DNA from: Profftia sp020342455
Lineage (GTDB): Bacteria; Pseudomonadota; Gammaproteobacteria; Enterobacterales; Enterobacteriaceae
Length of the DNA: 64,000 bases
NCBI RefSeq assembly: GCF_020342455.1
Contig: NZ_CP080506.1
Span: 620,001 to 684,000 of the forward strand
Direction of reading: 5' to 3'
The stretch's first letter is position 1. Every line of letters begins with the position of its first letter. Of this stretch, positions 47,890-56,499 are shown in pieces. Position numbers and translations under genes: made by a program. The notes under the pieces were generated by a model. That model had not been told where the DNA came from and made no database searches. It saw nothing but the letters and a program-made list of their open reading frames with translations.

Positions 47890-47937
47890 GGGATTAACCT
47901 CATATTACGACTGTTTTAACAAAAAGCATCAGGGGGA

Positions 47938-48564
47938 TTATATTTTTCGCCCTGTCGCTACGATGTATACTTCCTTAGAACGCACGCGGGATGCATTAGG
48001 TTTACGAATTTTAACCTTCGTAAACAATAAGCGAATTTGTGTGAGGTATTCGTCAAATCCTTCTCCCTGAAATATTTTTACCAAAAAACTACCACCAGGT
48101 ATTAATACTTTTTTAGCTATTCCAAGGGCTAACTCAACAAGATGCATTGAATGCATAATATCTACTAATAGAGTACCACTGATATTAGGTGCCATATCTG
48201 ACATTACAACATGTACTCTGTCTTTACCTAAGTAATCAATTAACGTTTGAAAAACTAATTCATCACGAAAATCACCCTGTAAAAAATCTACACCTATAAT
48301 AGGATTCATAGGAAGAATATCGCTGGCGATTACTCGCCCTCTACTACCTATTTGTGTAGATATATACTGTGACCACCCACCAGGCGCAGCACCTAAGTCA
48401 ATAACAGTCATACCAGTTTGTAATAATTTATCAGTTTTTTGTATTTCACAAAGTTTAAACCAAGCACGAGAACGAAGTTTTTGTTTTTGTGCTTGCATTA
48501 CATATTTATCGCTAAAGTGTTCATGCATCCAACGCTTAGAACTAGCAGAATATTTTTTACCCAT
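47938..48564 (-). CDS. rlmE: 23S rRNA (uridine(2552)-2'-O)-methyltransferase RlmE
   Basis: Methylates U2552 of the 23S rRNA A loop, needed for 50S assembly. It has 208 residues (209 in E. coli). The SAM-binding motif VIDLGAAPGGWSQY and the catalytic K-D-K-E set are recognisable: SRAWFKL (Lys), SDMAPN (Asp), LVKIFQGEGF (Lys) and RSKEVYIVA (Glu). It lies upstream of ftsH as in E. coli (rrmJ/ftsJ-hflB). A candidate heat-shock promoter is about 85-112 bases upstream. yhbY, the usual divergent neighbour, is gone. Confidence 0.96.
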   Translation of the reverse strand: MGKKYSASSKRWMHEHFSDKYVMQAQKQKLRSRAWFKLCEIQKTDKLLQTGMTVIDLGAAPGGWSQYISTQIGSRGRVIASDILPMNPIIGVDFLQGDFRDELVFQTLIDYLGKDRVHVVMSDMAPNISGTLLVDIMHSMHLVELALGIAKKVLIPGGSFLVKIFQGEGFDEYLTQIRLLFTKVKIRKPNASRVRSKEVYIVATGRKI

Positions 48565-49047
48565 TATTATGTATTCTCATAAACTACAATTTTATCTACT
48601 AAGTAATTTTGAATAACATAGAAAATAAAAACTGATTATAAATATTAAAAGTGGCGGCATAATCTGCTTTTTCAATCTCACATTAATTAAATACACAGTA
48701 ATTATACAATAACATAACATTTTAAATATCAGTCATATAATATATATGTGCTATATAAAATAGAAGTATTTTCAAGTTACAATAAAATAAGTTGTTGTAC
48801 TTTGTAGTATTATAAAGTAAAAACTACCTTTAAAAAATAATAATATTAATAATCTTATTCCTTATTCAAAAAGTAGGGTAAAGTATACTAGAATATAGTG
48901 TATATATTTTACTGTCTAAGCTAATATGCAAGTTTAATTTATTGTTATATTTAACTCTTTGTTATCAAAAATACATTATATACACGGATATTTTAATCTT
49001 TAAAATCATAATGAGTTTTAATATATTTTATTATAATATTGAAAATA
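48565..49047. other. Spacer between greA and rlmE, in the position of yhbY
   Basis: A 483-base AT-rich spacer. E. coli has yhbY between greA and rlmE. The only compositional island is the GC-richer stretch at 48651-48668, part of the candidate heat-shock promoter of rlmE. No protein remnant recognised. Confidence 0.6.
48649..48676 (-). promoter_or_regulatory. Candidate sigma-32 (heat-shock) promoter of rlmE-ftsH
   Basis: On the minus strand ATTGAAA (48676-48670), a 13-base spacer and CGCCACTT (48656-48649) resemble the sigma-32 consensus CTTGAAA N11-16 CCCCATNT. The element is 85 bases upstream of rlmE and is the only GC-rich patch in the spacer. rlmE-ftsH is a heat-shock operon in E. coli. 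The match is imperfect and was found by eye. Confidence 0.45.
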
Positions 49048-49524
49048 TTAAATATACTCAACCTTCAGTATTTCAAATGCAACTTTACCCCCTGGGGTTT
49101 GAATGGTTACTATATCACCTCTTTCTTTATCGATTAAACCACGAGCAATGGGGGAATGTATAGAAATGCGATTTTCTTTACAATTAGCCTCATCATCTCC
49201 TACAATAGAATAGGTTTGTTTATCTAAAGTATCAAAATTTTTAACACTGACAGTACAACCAAAAATAACGCGACCTGTATATGGAATCTTGGTAATATCA
49301 ATTATATTTGCGTTAGATAGCTGATCTTCGATTTTCTGAATTCTACCTTCACAGAATCCTTGCTGTTCACGAGCAGCAAGATATTCAGCATTTTCTTTGA
49401 GATCACCGTGTTCTCGTGCATTTGAGATATCAGAAATAATTTTTGGACGACGAGTGCTTTTTAAGTATTTTAATTCTTCACGTAGTTTTTTTGCACCACG
49501 TAACGTCATAGGAATTTTATTCAT
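49048..49524 (-). CDS. greA: Transcription elongation factor GreA
   Basis: Rescues backtracked RNA polymerase by stimulating cleavage of the transcript 3' end. The 158 residues equal E. coli GreA. An N-terminal coiled coil (about 1-75) carries the acidic tip residues in REHGDLKENAEY; the C-terminal FKBP-like domain has GRVIFGCTVSV and NRISIHSPIARGLIDKERGD. The ATG has only a distant AAGG (about 13 bases). It is alone, with spacers on both sides. Confidence 0.96.
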   Translation of the reverse strand: MNKIPMTLRGAKKLREELKYLKSTRRPKIISDISNAREHGDLKENAEYLAAREQQGFCEGRIQKIEDQLSNANIIDITKIPYTGRVIFGCTVSVKNFDTLDKQTYSIVGDDEANCKENRISIHSPIARGLIDKERGDIVTIQTPGGKVAFEILKVEYI

Positions 49525-51359
49525 AAATAATTAGTTACCTTTATCTATATTTTACTCAGTTACCTCATGTTCTTGTGCATGTAATATTGGTCCGAAACAA
49601 TCGGAATACAAGTACGTAAAATATGTCTTTAACTTGAGTCTTACTAAGTAGATAGCAATAAATTAGATGGATATTGTATAGTAATATGTAATTTTATTGA
49701 TAGATAGATAGTTAGTTATAGATTAACACTGTTACATTAATAGGTATACTAGCAAATTATTGTTCTTTATATCGCAAGACTTAACTATCGGTATATAATA
49801 AGATTATAATCTTTTTCTCTATATTATACCTCTAAAAAATTCGTTATAACTATATATAACCAATATTACTTAAATTATTATAATTAAATTATTTATCATT
49901 CAATCAAATATTTTTTACCTATATAAAATAGAATGGTTATATTTTATTTTTCATATCTTCAATAATGTTTATGAAAATTTTAATAAACTTAATATATATA
50001 ATTACAATATTATTAGAATGAGATCTATAATAGAGATATTCTACTTTAATATTTAATAGATATAAATTTCTAAATAAGAAATTTAGGATTTGCTACTATT
50101 TTTAAAATAAGTATCTTTTATATTTTATGAGGTTTTTAAAAATCAATATAACATTAGTAAATATTTTCAATCATACTTTGAAGGTGTTTTTTAATTAAAA
50201 CTATTTTACTTATTATGTAATTTTTCTGTATTCTATTATTATAAGTAATCGGTGATTTAGTATGTTAATTTGCTTGGAATTACTAAGGATATATCATTTA
50301 CTATATCACTTAAAACTCTATTGAATACTATTAAGTATAATTCATTATATAAAAATATTTCTGCTAGATCTTTATTTTTTAATATATTTTAAGAGATAAT
50401 AACTTTATATTTTTCTAGTAAAAATAATATTATAATTTTAGGTATATTATATATTCATAATAATTATTATATAATTTAAAATTAAATATCTTTTTATGTA
50501 GTTAAGAGTATAAAGTATAATAAATTTAGCAAATATAGTAGAGATAGTATATATTTCAAATATATTTTACTAAATAGTATTTAACTACTATAAAAAAATA
50601 GATAAAGAAGACTTTACAATATATCTGTATCATTACTAATAGTATTTTTCAAGAAAAACTTGATTAATCTTTTATAGGGTAATCAAAATAATATATTTAC
50701 CCTAAATATAGAAAATAGTACTGCTTCAGTTATCTTTTATATAAATATTATATTGATTTTGTGTTAATAATTTATCACTCTATATTTAGAAGAGAATAAT
50801 GCTATTTTACTGCTATTTTTAAATTAGTTGATTTATGGTTAAGAAAAGAATTAATTTAATTTATATATTTTATCTATAAATTAGAATTGCACTAGTAATA
50901 GTTTTATGATAACTTTAATACTTTAATACTTTAATACTTTAATACTTTAATACTTTAATACTTTAATACTTTAATACTTTAATACTATATATTAATATAC
51001 ACACTTTTTATCCATTACTTATAAATAAGTTAATATCTTAACGATCATCAAATACTCTATACTCAAAATCATGTGTAAATTCATTAAATATTTTACTATT
51101 GCTAGTTTTATTATTTAAAATAATTACAAGTTTTTTGTTGGGATATTATATGTATAATTTTTTTATTATTTCATTATAAATACTAAAGAAATTATGTGTT
51201 ATATAAATTATAAATTGATGGGAGTAGTAATAAGTATACAGTACTTATATGTAAGGATTAATATTTTGGAGAACAATTAAAAATTGCAGTAAAAATATTT
51301 ATAAATATATATTATACAATATATCTTATGGATATTGGATGCATAGTAAGGAAATATAC
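49525..51359. other. Spacer between divergent greA and thrS
   Basis: About 1.8 kb without a gene, containing the promoters of divergent greA and thrS. It holds the nine-copy 8-bp tandem array at 50912-50983. The E. coli thrS operator mimics the tRNA-Thr anticodon arm; I could not identify an equivalent fold just upstream of thrS. Confidence 0.65.
50912..50983. repeat. Tandem repeat, 8-bp unit ACTTTAAT x9
   Basis: Nine uninterrupted identical copies of ACTTTAAT, with a partial ACT at the end (50984-50986), in the greA-thrS spacer about 375 bases upstream of thrS. Perfect identity of all copies suggests recent or continuing slippage. Confidence 0.97.
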
Positions 51360-53297
51360 ATGCCTGTTATTACTCTACCTAACGGTAGTAAGCGTAAATT
51401 TTACGAATCTATATCAGTAATAGACTTAGCTATAAATATCTCACCTAACTTGGGGAAATATTGTATTGCAGGTCGTGTAAACGGTGAGTTAATAGATGCT
51501 TGTGATGTTATTACCGCCGATGCTATCGTATACATTATTACTGCAAAAGATCAAGAAGGTCTAGACATTATTCGTCATTCCTGCGCACACCTCTTAGGTC
51601 ATGCAATCAAACAATTATGGCCAGACACTAAAATGGCTATTGGTCCAGTGATAGATAAGGGTTTTTATTATGATGTCGATCTTAATTACACCCTCACTCT
51701 GGAAGATATTAAGTTACTTAACAAACGTATGCATGAATTAGCAGATAAAAATTATAATATTTTAAAAAAGAGAGTAAGATGGCAAGAAGCCTGCAAGATC
51801 TTTGAAACACGTCAAGAGCCATATAAAATAGCTATTTTAAAAGAGAATATAGATCATAATAAAGATCTAAACTTATACCATCATGAAGAATATATTGATA
51901 TGTGTCGTGGGCCGCATGTACCTCATACGGGTTTTTGTCATCACTTTAAATTACATAAATTATCTGGCACTTATTGGCGTGGAAATAATAAGAATAATTT
52001 TTTACAGCGTATATATGGTACTGCCTGGGCAGATAATAAGCAGTTAAATACTTACCTAAAGAGTCTTGAAGAAGCTAAAAAACGTGATCACCGCAAAATT
52101 GGTATACAGTTAGACTTATATCATATGCAAGAGACATGTCCTGGAATGGTTTTCTGGCATAATGATGGATTGACAATATTTAATGAACTAGAAAAATTTA
52201 TGCGTGTTAAGCTAAAAGAATATCATTATCAAGAAGTAAAAAGTCCATTCATGATGAACAATGTATTATGGGAGCACACTGGACACTGGGAGCATTATAG
52301 ACATGCAATGTTCATCACTTCTACAGAAAACCATGAATATTGCATTAAACCTATGAATTGTCCTGGACATGTTCTTATTTTTAATAAAGGTATAAAGTCT
52401 TATCGTGATTTACCAGTACGTATTAGTGAGTTTGGTATCTGCCATCGTAATGAACCATCGGGTGCTTTACATGGACTGATGCGTTTATGTAGCTTTACTC
52501 AAGATGATGCACATATTTTTTGTACTGAAAAGCAAATACCTGATGAAGTTAATGGCTGTATTAAGATGCTTTATGAAATATATAGTATCTTTGGTTTTAA
52601 AAAGATATTAGTCAAGTTATCTACTCGTCCCCAAAAACGTATAGGAAGCAATGAAGTATGGGATCGTGCAGAAGAATCTTTAACTCAGGCTCTGCAAGCA
52701 AATAGTATTCAGTTTGAATACCAAATTGGTGAAGGAGCTTTTTATGGCCCTAAAATTGAGTTTACATTACATGATTGTTTGGATCGTGCATGGCAATGTG
52801 GTACTGTACAGCTAGATTTTTCTTTACCTGGTCGTTTAAACGCATCTTATATAGATGAAAAAAATAAACGCTTAGTACCAGTAATGATTCACCGCGCGAT
52901 TCTTGGCTCAATGGAACGTTTTATAGGTATATTGACTGAAGAATATAATGGTTACTATCCTACTTGGTTAGCACCGGTACAGGTACAAGTAATAAATATT
53001 ACTGATACACAAGCTGATTATGCTCATAAATTAACTAAAAAGCTACAAGATTCTGGTATTCGTGCTAAATCAGACCTAAGAAATGAGAAAATAGGTTTTA
53101 AAATTCGTGAGCATACATTACGTCGAATCCCTTATATATTTATTTGTGGAGATAAAGAAGTAAAATCTTATAAAGTGGCTGTTCGTACACGTCGTAATAA
53201 AGATTTAGGAAATATGGATATTAATGAAGTTATTAAAAGGCTGCAAGAAGAGATTTGTAGCCGTAGTCTTCACCAAATAGAGGAATCAAGTTATTAA
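51360..53297 (+). CDS. thrS: Threonyl-tRNA synthetase
   Basis: Charges tRNA-Thr and edits Ser. The start is ATG 51360 (645 residues; 642 in E. coli): AAGGA lies 8 bases upstream and MPVITLPNGSKRKFYE is the family N-terminus; an ATG at 51339 lies before that box. Domains: TGS (1-62), editing domain with the HSCAHLLGHA zinc site (HxxxH, about residues 73-77) and the CRGPHVP motif, class II catalytic core with MNCPGHV and RNEPSGALHGLMR, and the C-terminal anticodon domain. The stop overlaps the infC start by five bases. Confidence 0.97.
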   Translation: MPVITLPNGSKRKFYESISVIDLAINISPNLGKYCIAGRVNGELIDACDVITADAIVYIITAKDQEGLDIIRHSCAHLLGHAIKQLWPDTKMAIGPVIDKGFYYDVDLNYTLTLEDIKLLNKRMHELADKNYNILKKRVRWQEACKIFETRQEPYKIAILKENIDHNKDLNLYHHEEYIDMCRGPHVPHTGFCHHFKLHKLSGTYWRGNNKNNFLQRIYGTAWADNKQLNTYLKSLEEAKKRDHRKIGIQLDLYHMQETCPGMVFWHNDGLTIFNELEKFMRVKLKEYHYQEVKSPFMMNNVLWEHTGHWEHYRHAMFITSTENHEYCIKPMNCPGHVLIFNKGIKSYRDLPVRISEFGICHRNEPSGALHGLMRLCSFTQDDAHIFCTEKQIPDEVNGCIKMLYEIYSIFGFKKILVKLSTRPQKRIGSNEVWDRAEESLTQALQANSIQFEYQIGEGAFYGPKIEFTLHDCLDRAWQCGTVQLDFSLPGRLNASYIDEKNKRLVPVMIHRAILGSMERFIGILTEEYNGYYPTWLAPVQVQVINITDTQADYAHKLTKKLQDSGIRAKSDLRNEKIGFKIREHTLRRIPYIFICGDKEVKSYKVAVRTRRNKDLGNMDINEVIKRLQEEICSRSLHQIEESSY

Positions 53298-53832
53298 AGG
53301 CGGAAAAAGAGTTCAACCAGTACGTTCTAATCGTATCAACCGAGAAATTCGTGTCCCAGAAGTTCGTTTAGCAGGTATTAATGGCGAGCAGATAGGTATT
53401 GTTAGTCTTAATGAAGCTTTAACAAAAGCTGAGATATTGGGAGTTGATTTAGTAGAAATTAGTCCCAATGCCGAACCACCAGTTTGTCGAATAATGGATT
53501 ACGGAAAATTCCTCTATGAAAAGAGCAAAGCAATTAAAGAACAGAAGAAAAAACAAAAAATTATTCAAATTAAAGAGATTAAATTTAGACCTAGAACTGA
53601 TGATAGCGACTACCAGGTAAAACTTCGTAGTTTAATTCGCTTTCTTAAAAATGGAGATAAAGTTAAAATAACCCTTCGTTTTCGTGGACGTGAAATTGTT
53701 CACCAACAGATTGGTATAGAAGTATTACATCGCGTCAAACAAGATCTTAGTGAACTGACAGTAGTTGAATCTTTCCCTTCAAAGATTGAAGGTCGTCAAA
53801 TGATTATGATACTCTCGCCTAAAAAGAAATAA
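53293..53832 (+). CDS. infC: Translation initiation factor IF-3 (AUU start)
   Basis: Binds the 30S subunit, blocks premature subunit joining and checks the start codon. The start is ATT at 53293, inside the end of thrS (stop at 53295-53297), with AGAGGA upstream. The product (I/M)KGGKRVQPVRSNRINREIRV matches E. coli IF3 from its first residues, and no ATG or GTG gives the conserved N-terminus. Length is 179 residues (180 in E. coli). N-domain, basic linker (KSKAIKEQKKKQKIIQIKEI) and C-domain (RFRGREIVHQQIG) are complete. In E. coli the AUU codon lets IF3 repress its own mRNA; the same control is likely here. Confidence 0.95.
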   Translation: MKGGKRVQPVRSNRINREIRVPEVRLAGINGEQIGIVSLNEALTKAEILGVDLVEISPNAEPPVCRIMDYGKFLYEKSKAIKEQKKKQKIIQIKEIKFRPRTDDSDYQVKLRSLIRFLKNGDKVKITLRFRGREIVHQQIGIEVLHRVKQDLSELTVVESFPSKIEGRQMIMILSPKKK

Positions 53833-53944
53833 TAAATTTATTTGATCAATTCAAATACTATCAGCTAAATGATTTATAGCTATGTAGCGAATGTAAAATT
53901 AATCACCAATGTATATAATTAACCAATGCGGAGTGGAAATCGAA

Positions 53945-54142
53945 ATGCTAAAGATGAAAACTGTGCGTGGAGCAGCTAAAAGATTTAAGAAAACTGCCAG
54001 TGGTGGTTTTAAGTATAAACATGCAAACTTGCGTCATATTTTAACTAAAAAATCCACTAAACGTAAACGTAACTTACGACCAAAAGGACAAATATCCAAA
54101 GGGGATATAGGCTTAGTTGTAGCGTGTTTGCCACATGCATAA
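53945..54142 (+). CDS. rpmI: 50S ribosomal protein L35
   Basis: Small basic 50S protein. The ATG at 53945 gives 65 residues (equal to E. coli) beginning MLKMKTVRGAAKRFKKTASG; an in-frame ATG at 53909 would add 12 non-homologous residues. The conserved HANLRHILTKKSTKRKRNLR and ACLPHA end are present. It lies between infC and rplT. In E. coli L20 represses rpmI-rplT translation through a pseudoknot near the rpmI start; the 112-base infC-rpmI gap could hold one, but I cannot show it. Confidence 0.95.
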   Translation: MLKMKTVRGAAKRFKKTASGGFKYKHANLRHILTKKSTKRKRNLRPKGQISKGDIGLVVACLPHA

Positions 54143-54188
54143 GTGTTAACCGTATTTAAATCAAGATTAAGGATTAAGGAAAGTATAT

Positions 54189-54545
54189 ATGGCTCGCGTA
54201 AAACGTGGTGTAATTGCACTAACACGCCACAAAAAAGTTATAAAGCAAGCAAAAGGCTACTATGGTGCTCGTTCACGTGTATATCGCGTTGCTTTACAGG
54301 CAGTAATTAAAGCGGGTCAGTATGCTTATCGTGATCGTCGTCAACGTAAACGTCAATTCCGTAGGTTGTGGATTTCACGGATTAATGCAGCTGCACGTCA
54401 AAATGGTATATCGTATAGTTATTTTATTAATGGTCTTAAAAAGGCTTCTATTGAAATAGATCGTAAAATATTATCTGACGTCGCTGTATTAGATACAGAA
54501 ACTTTTTCTACTCTTGTAGAAAAAGCAAAACTTGCGTTAGTGTGA
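54189..54545 (+). CDS. rplT: 50S ribosomal protein L20
   Basis: Early 23S rRNA-binding assembly protein and, in E. coli, repressor of the rpmI-rplT messages. The 118 residues equal E. coli L20: the long basic N-terminal extension (ARVKRGVIALTRHKKVIKQA) and globular RNA-binding C-domain (ISRINAAARQNGISYSYFIN) are intact. AAGGAAAG lies about 5 bases upstream of the ATG. A 13-bp terminator hairpin follows. Confidence 0.97.
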   Translation: MARVKRGVIALTRHKKVIKQAKGYYGARSRVYRVALQAVIKAGQYAYRDRRQRKRQFRRLWISRINAAARQNGISYSYFINGLKKASIEIDRKILSDVAVLDTETFSTLVEKAKLALV

Positions 54546-55503
54546 TTTACCAAGATAAGAGAAAGATTCTATACTTTCTCTTATCTAAATTTTATATTAT
54601 TTAGTTATAAACTAGATAATATAAAAACATAAAACTTTTAAATAAAATATATAAATTAGCATTGCCTAAATTATTTTAATATAATTATTAACATTACTTA
54701 TAAAGTTATGATAATTAATAAGTATTAATATTACTTTATTACAAATATCTGTATTTTATATACATATAACATAATATTAATAAATATAGATAAATCTTTA
54801 TATATTTCTCTTAGAAACCTAATTACAATAATTAGGTATCATTAAAATTAATATATCACGTATTTAAAACACTTTATAAAATTATATACTTATTGGTAGT
54901 CGCTAAAGCACGAGAGAAAATACTATGAAAATATTACAACTAATAAGTATTACATCTAAAATCTAGTCTAACTTACTAATGATATGTTTCATAAACTAGA
55001 TTTATTCTAGATTTATTTCTACATGGTATTTCTAACTAATAGATATTTCAAAGAAAACTACTTAAAAAATACTATCCTTTAATTAAATTACTCACCCCCT
55101 TCTACTAAAAAACCTCTCTTATAAGTATATTTACTATCATAATTTTTTATAGAAGTAAAATTATATTTATATAATAATATATAGCTCTTCTGAACAGAAG
55201 ATCAAGTCGATTACATAAAGACATTGATCTATCTAAAATTTATGAGATGATTGAAAATACCTATTAAAATATAGTAATTAATAAATAGTATTTTAAAAAA
55301 TTCAAAATATGGGTAAAAAAATAGACATAAATCTTTATCACTTTCTTTAATAAACATTAACTACACCCTAATAAAGGGTAAAATAATTTTATAGCATAGA
55401 GCCATGCTACACTACAGTAGATTTTATGTCTATTATAATCCACTTAAAAATATAAAGGTAAATTAATTTAATTTGATAATTTAGTTAGAAAAAGAGGAAA
55501 TAT
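54546..55503. other. Spacer rplT-pheS without a recognisable pheM leader
   Basis: Apart from the rplT terminator this 958-base spacer has no gene. E. coli has the short Phe-rich leader peptide gene pheM here, which attenuates pheST. I looked for an ATG followed by several Phe codons and found none. A small hairpin (TAGCAT-AGAGCC-ATGCTA) lies at about 55,393-55,410, 95 bases before pheS, in the likely promoter region. Confidence 0.6.
54553..54586 (+). terminator. Terminator after rplT
   Basis: Perfect 13-bp stem (AGATAAGAGAAAG at 54553-54565 with 54574-54586), 8-base loop, 8 bases after the rplT stop and followed by AAATTTTATATT. It separates the infC operon from pheST. Confidence 0.75.
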
Positions 55504-56487
55504 ATGCGACATCTCGCGGACTTAGTTACTCAAATAAAGGTAGCTATAAAAAATGCCCAAGATATAACTACGTTAAATAACTTACGTATTGCATTTCTGG
55601 GTAAAAAGGGTTTTTTAACACTCAAAATGAGGCTACTACGTGATTTACCAATCAAAGAACGCCCCATAACTGGTACTATAATTAATCAAGCTAAAAAAGA
55701 AGTCAAAGATGCTATATATGCTCGTAAATTAGATTTAGAATCAACATCGATTAACACTTCTATAGTTAAGGATAATATCGATGTCTCTCTTCCTGGTCGT
55801 CGTATGGATACGGGTAATGTTCACCCTATCACTCGTACTATAGAACGTATTGAGGCATTTTTTAATAAACTGGGATTTATCGTTGAAACTGGACCAGAGA
55901 TTGAGGATTGCTATCATAATTTTGATGCTTTAAATATTCCTGTGCATCATCCAGCACGTCATAACCATGATACCTTTTGGTTTGATACGGAGCGTCTACT
56001 GCGTACCCAGACCTCTAACATACAAATTCGTACCCTTAAAAAACATCATCCTCCAATTAGGATTATTTCCCCGGGTCGTGTGTATCGTAACGATTATGAT
56101 TGTACTCATACTCCAATGTTTCATCAAATGGAAGGTTTAATTATTGATAAATATATTAGTTTTACTAATTTAAAATGGACTATGCATGCATGTATAAAAA
56201 ATTTTTTTGAGGAAGATATGCATATTCGTTTTCGTCCTTCCTATTTCCCATTCACTGAACCTTCAGTAGAAATAGATATTATGCGTGAAAATAGTAAATG
56301 GATGGAAGTATTAGGTTGTGGTATGGTTCACCCTCAAGTACTGTTAAATGTAGGTATTGACCCGGATATGTACTATGGCTTTGCATTTGGTATGGGCATA
56401 GAGCGTTTAACGATGCTTCGCTACAGTATTACTGATCTACGTGCATTCTTTGAAAATGATCTACGTTTTCTAAAACAGTTTAAATAA
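55504..56487 (+). CDS. pheS: Phenylalanyl-tRNA synthetase alpha subunit
   Basis: Catalytic subunit of the alpha2-beta2 enzyme. The 327 residues equal E. coli PheS. An N-terminal coiled coil (about 1-85) that contacts tRNA is followed by the class II core: HPITRTIERIEAFFNKLGF (motif 1), GRVYRNDYDCTHTPMFHQME (motif 2) and GMGIERLTMLRY (motif 3). The phenylalanine-pocket region FTEPSVEIDI is intact. AGAGGAAAT precedes the ATG. The stop codon directly abuts an ATG of the pheT frame. Confidence 0.97.
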   Translation: MRHLADLVTQIKVAIKNAQDITTLNNLRIAFLGKKGFLTLKMRLLRDLPIKERPITGTIINQAKKEVKDAIYARKLDLESTSINTSIVKDNIDVSLPGRRMDTGNVHPITRTIERIEAFFNKLGFIVETGPEIEDCYHNFDALNIPVHHPARHNHDTFWFDTERLLRTQTSNIQIRTLKKHHPPIRIISPGRVYRNDYDCTHTPMFHQMEGLIIDKYISFTNLKWTMHACIKNFFEEDMHIRFRPSYFPFTEPSVEIDIMRENSKWMEVLGCGMVHPQVLLNVGIDPDMYYGFAFGMGIERLTMLRYSITDLRAFFENDLRFLKQFK

Positions 56488-56499
56488 ATGAGTAATAAA

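Noticed and set aside
48942..49163. 73-codon frame on the plus strand overlapping greA
   Set aside because: Antisense to the conserved C-terminus of GreA and otherwise AT-rich spacer; no homology.
54899..54990. Short frame beginning MKILQL as a possible pheM leader
   Set aside because: It has no Phe run, no ribosome binding site and is not followed by an attenuator-like hairpin.
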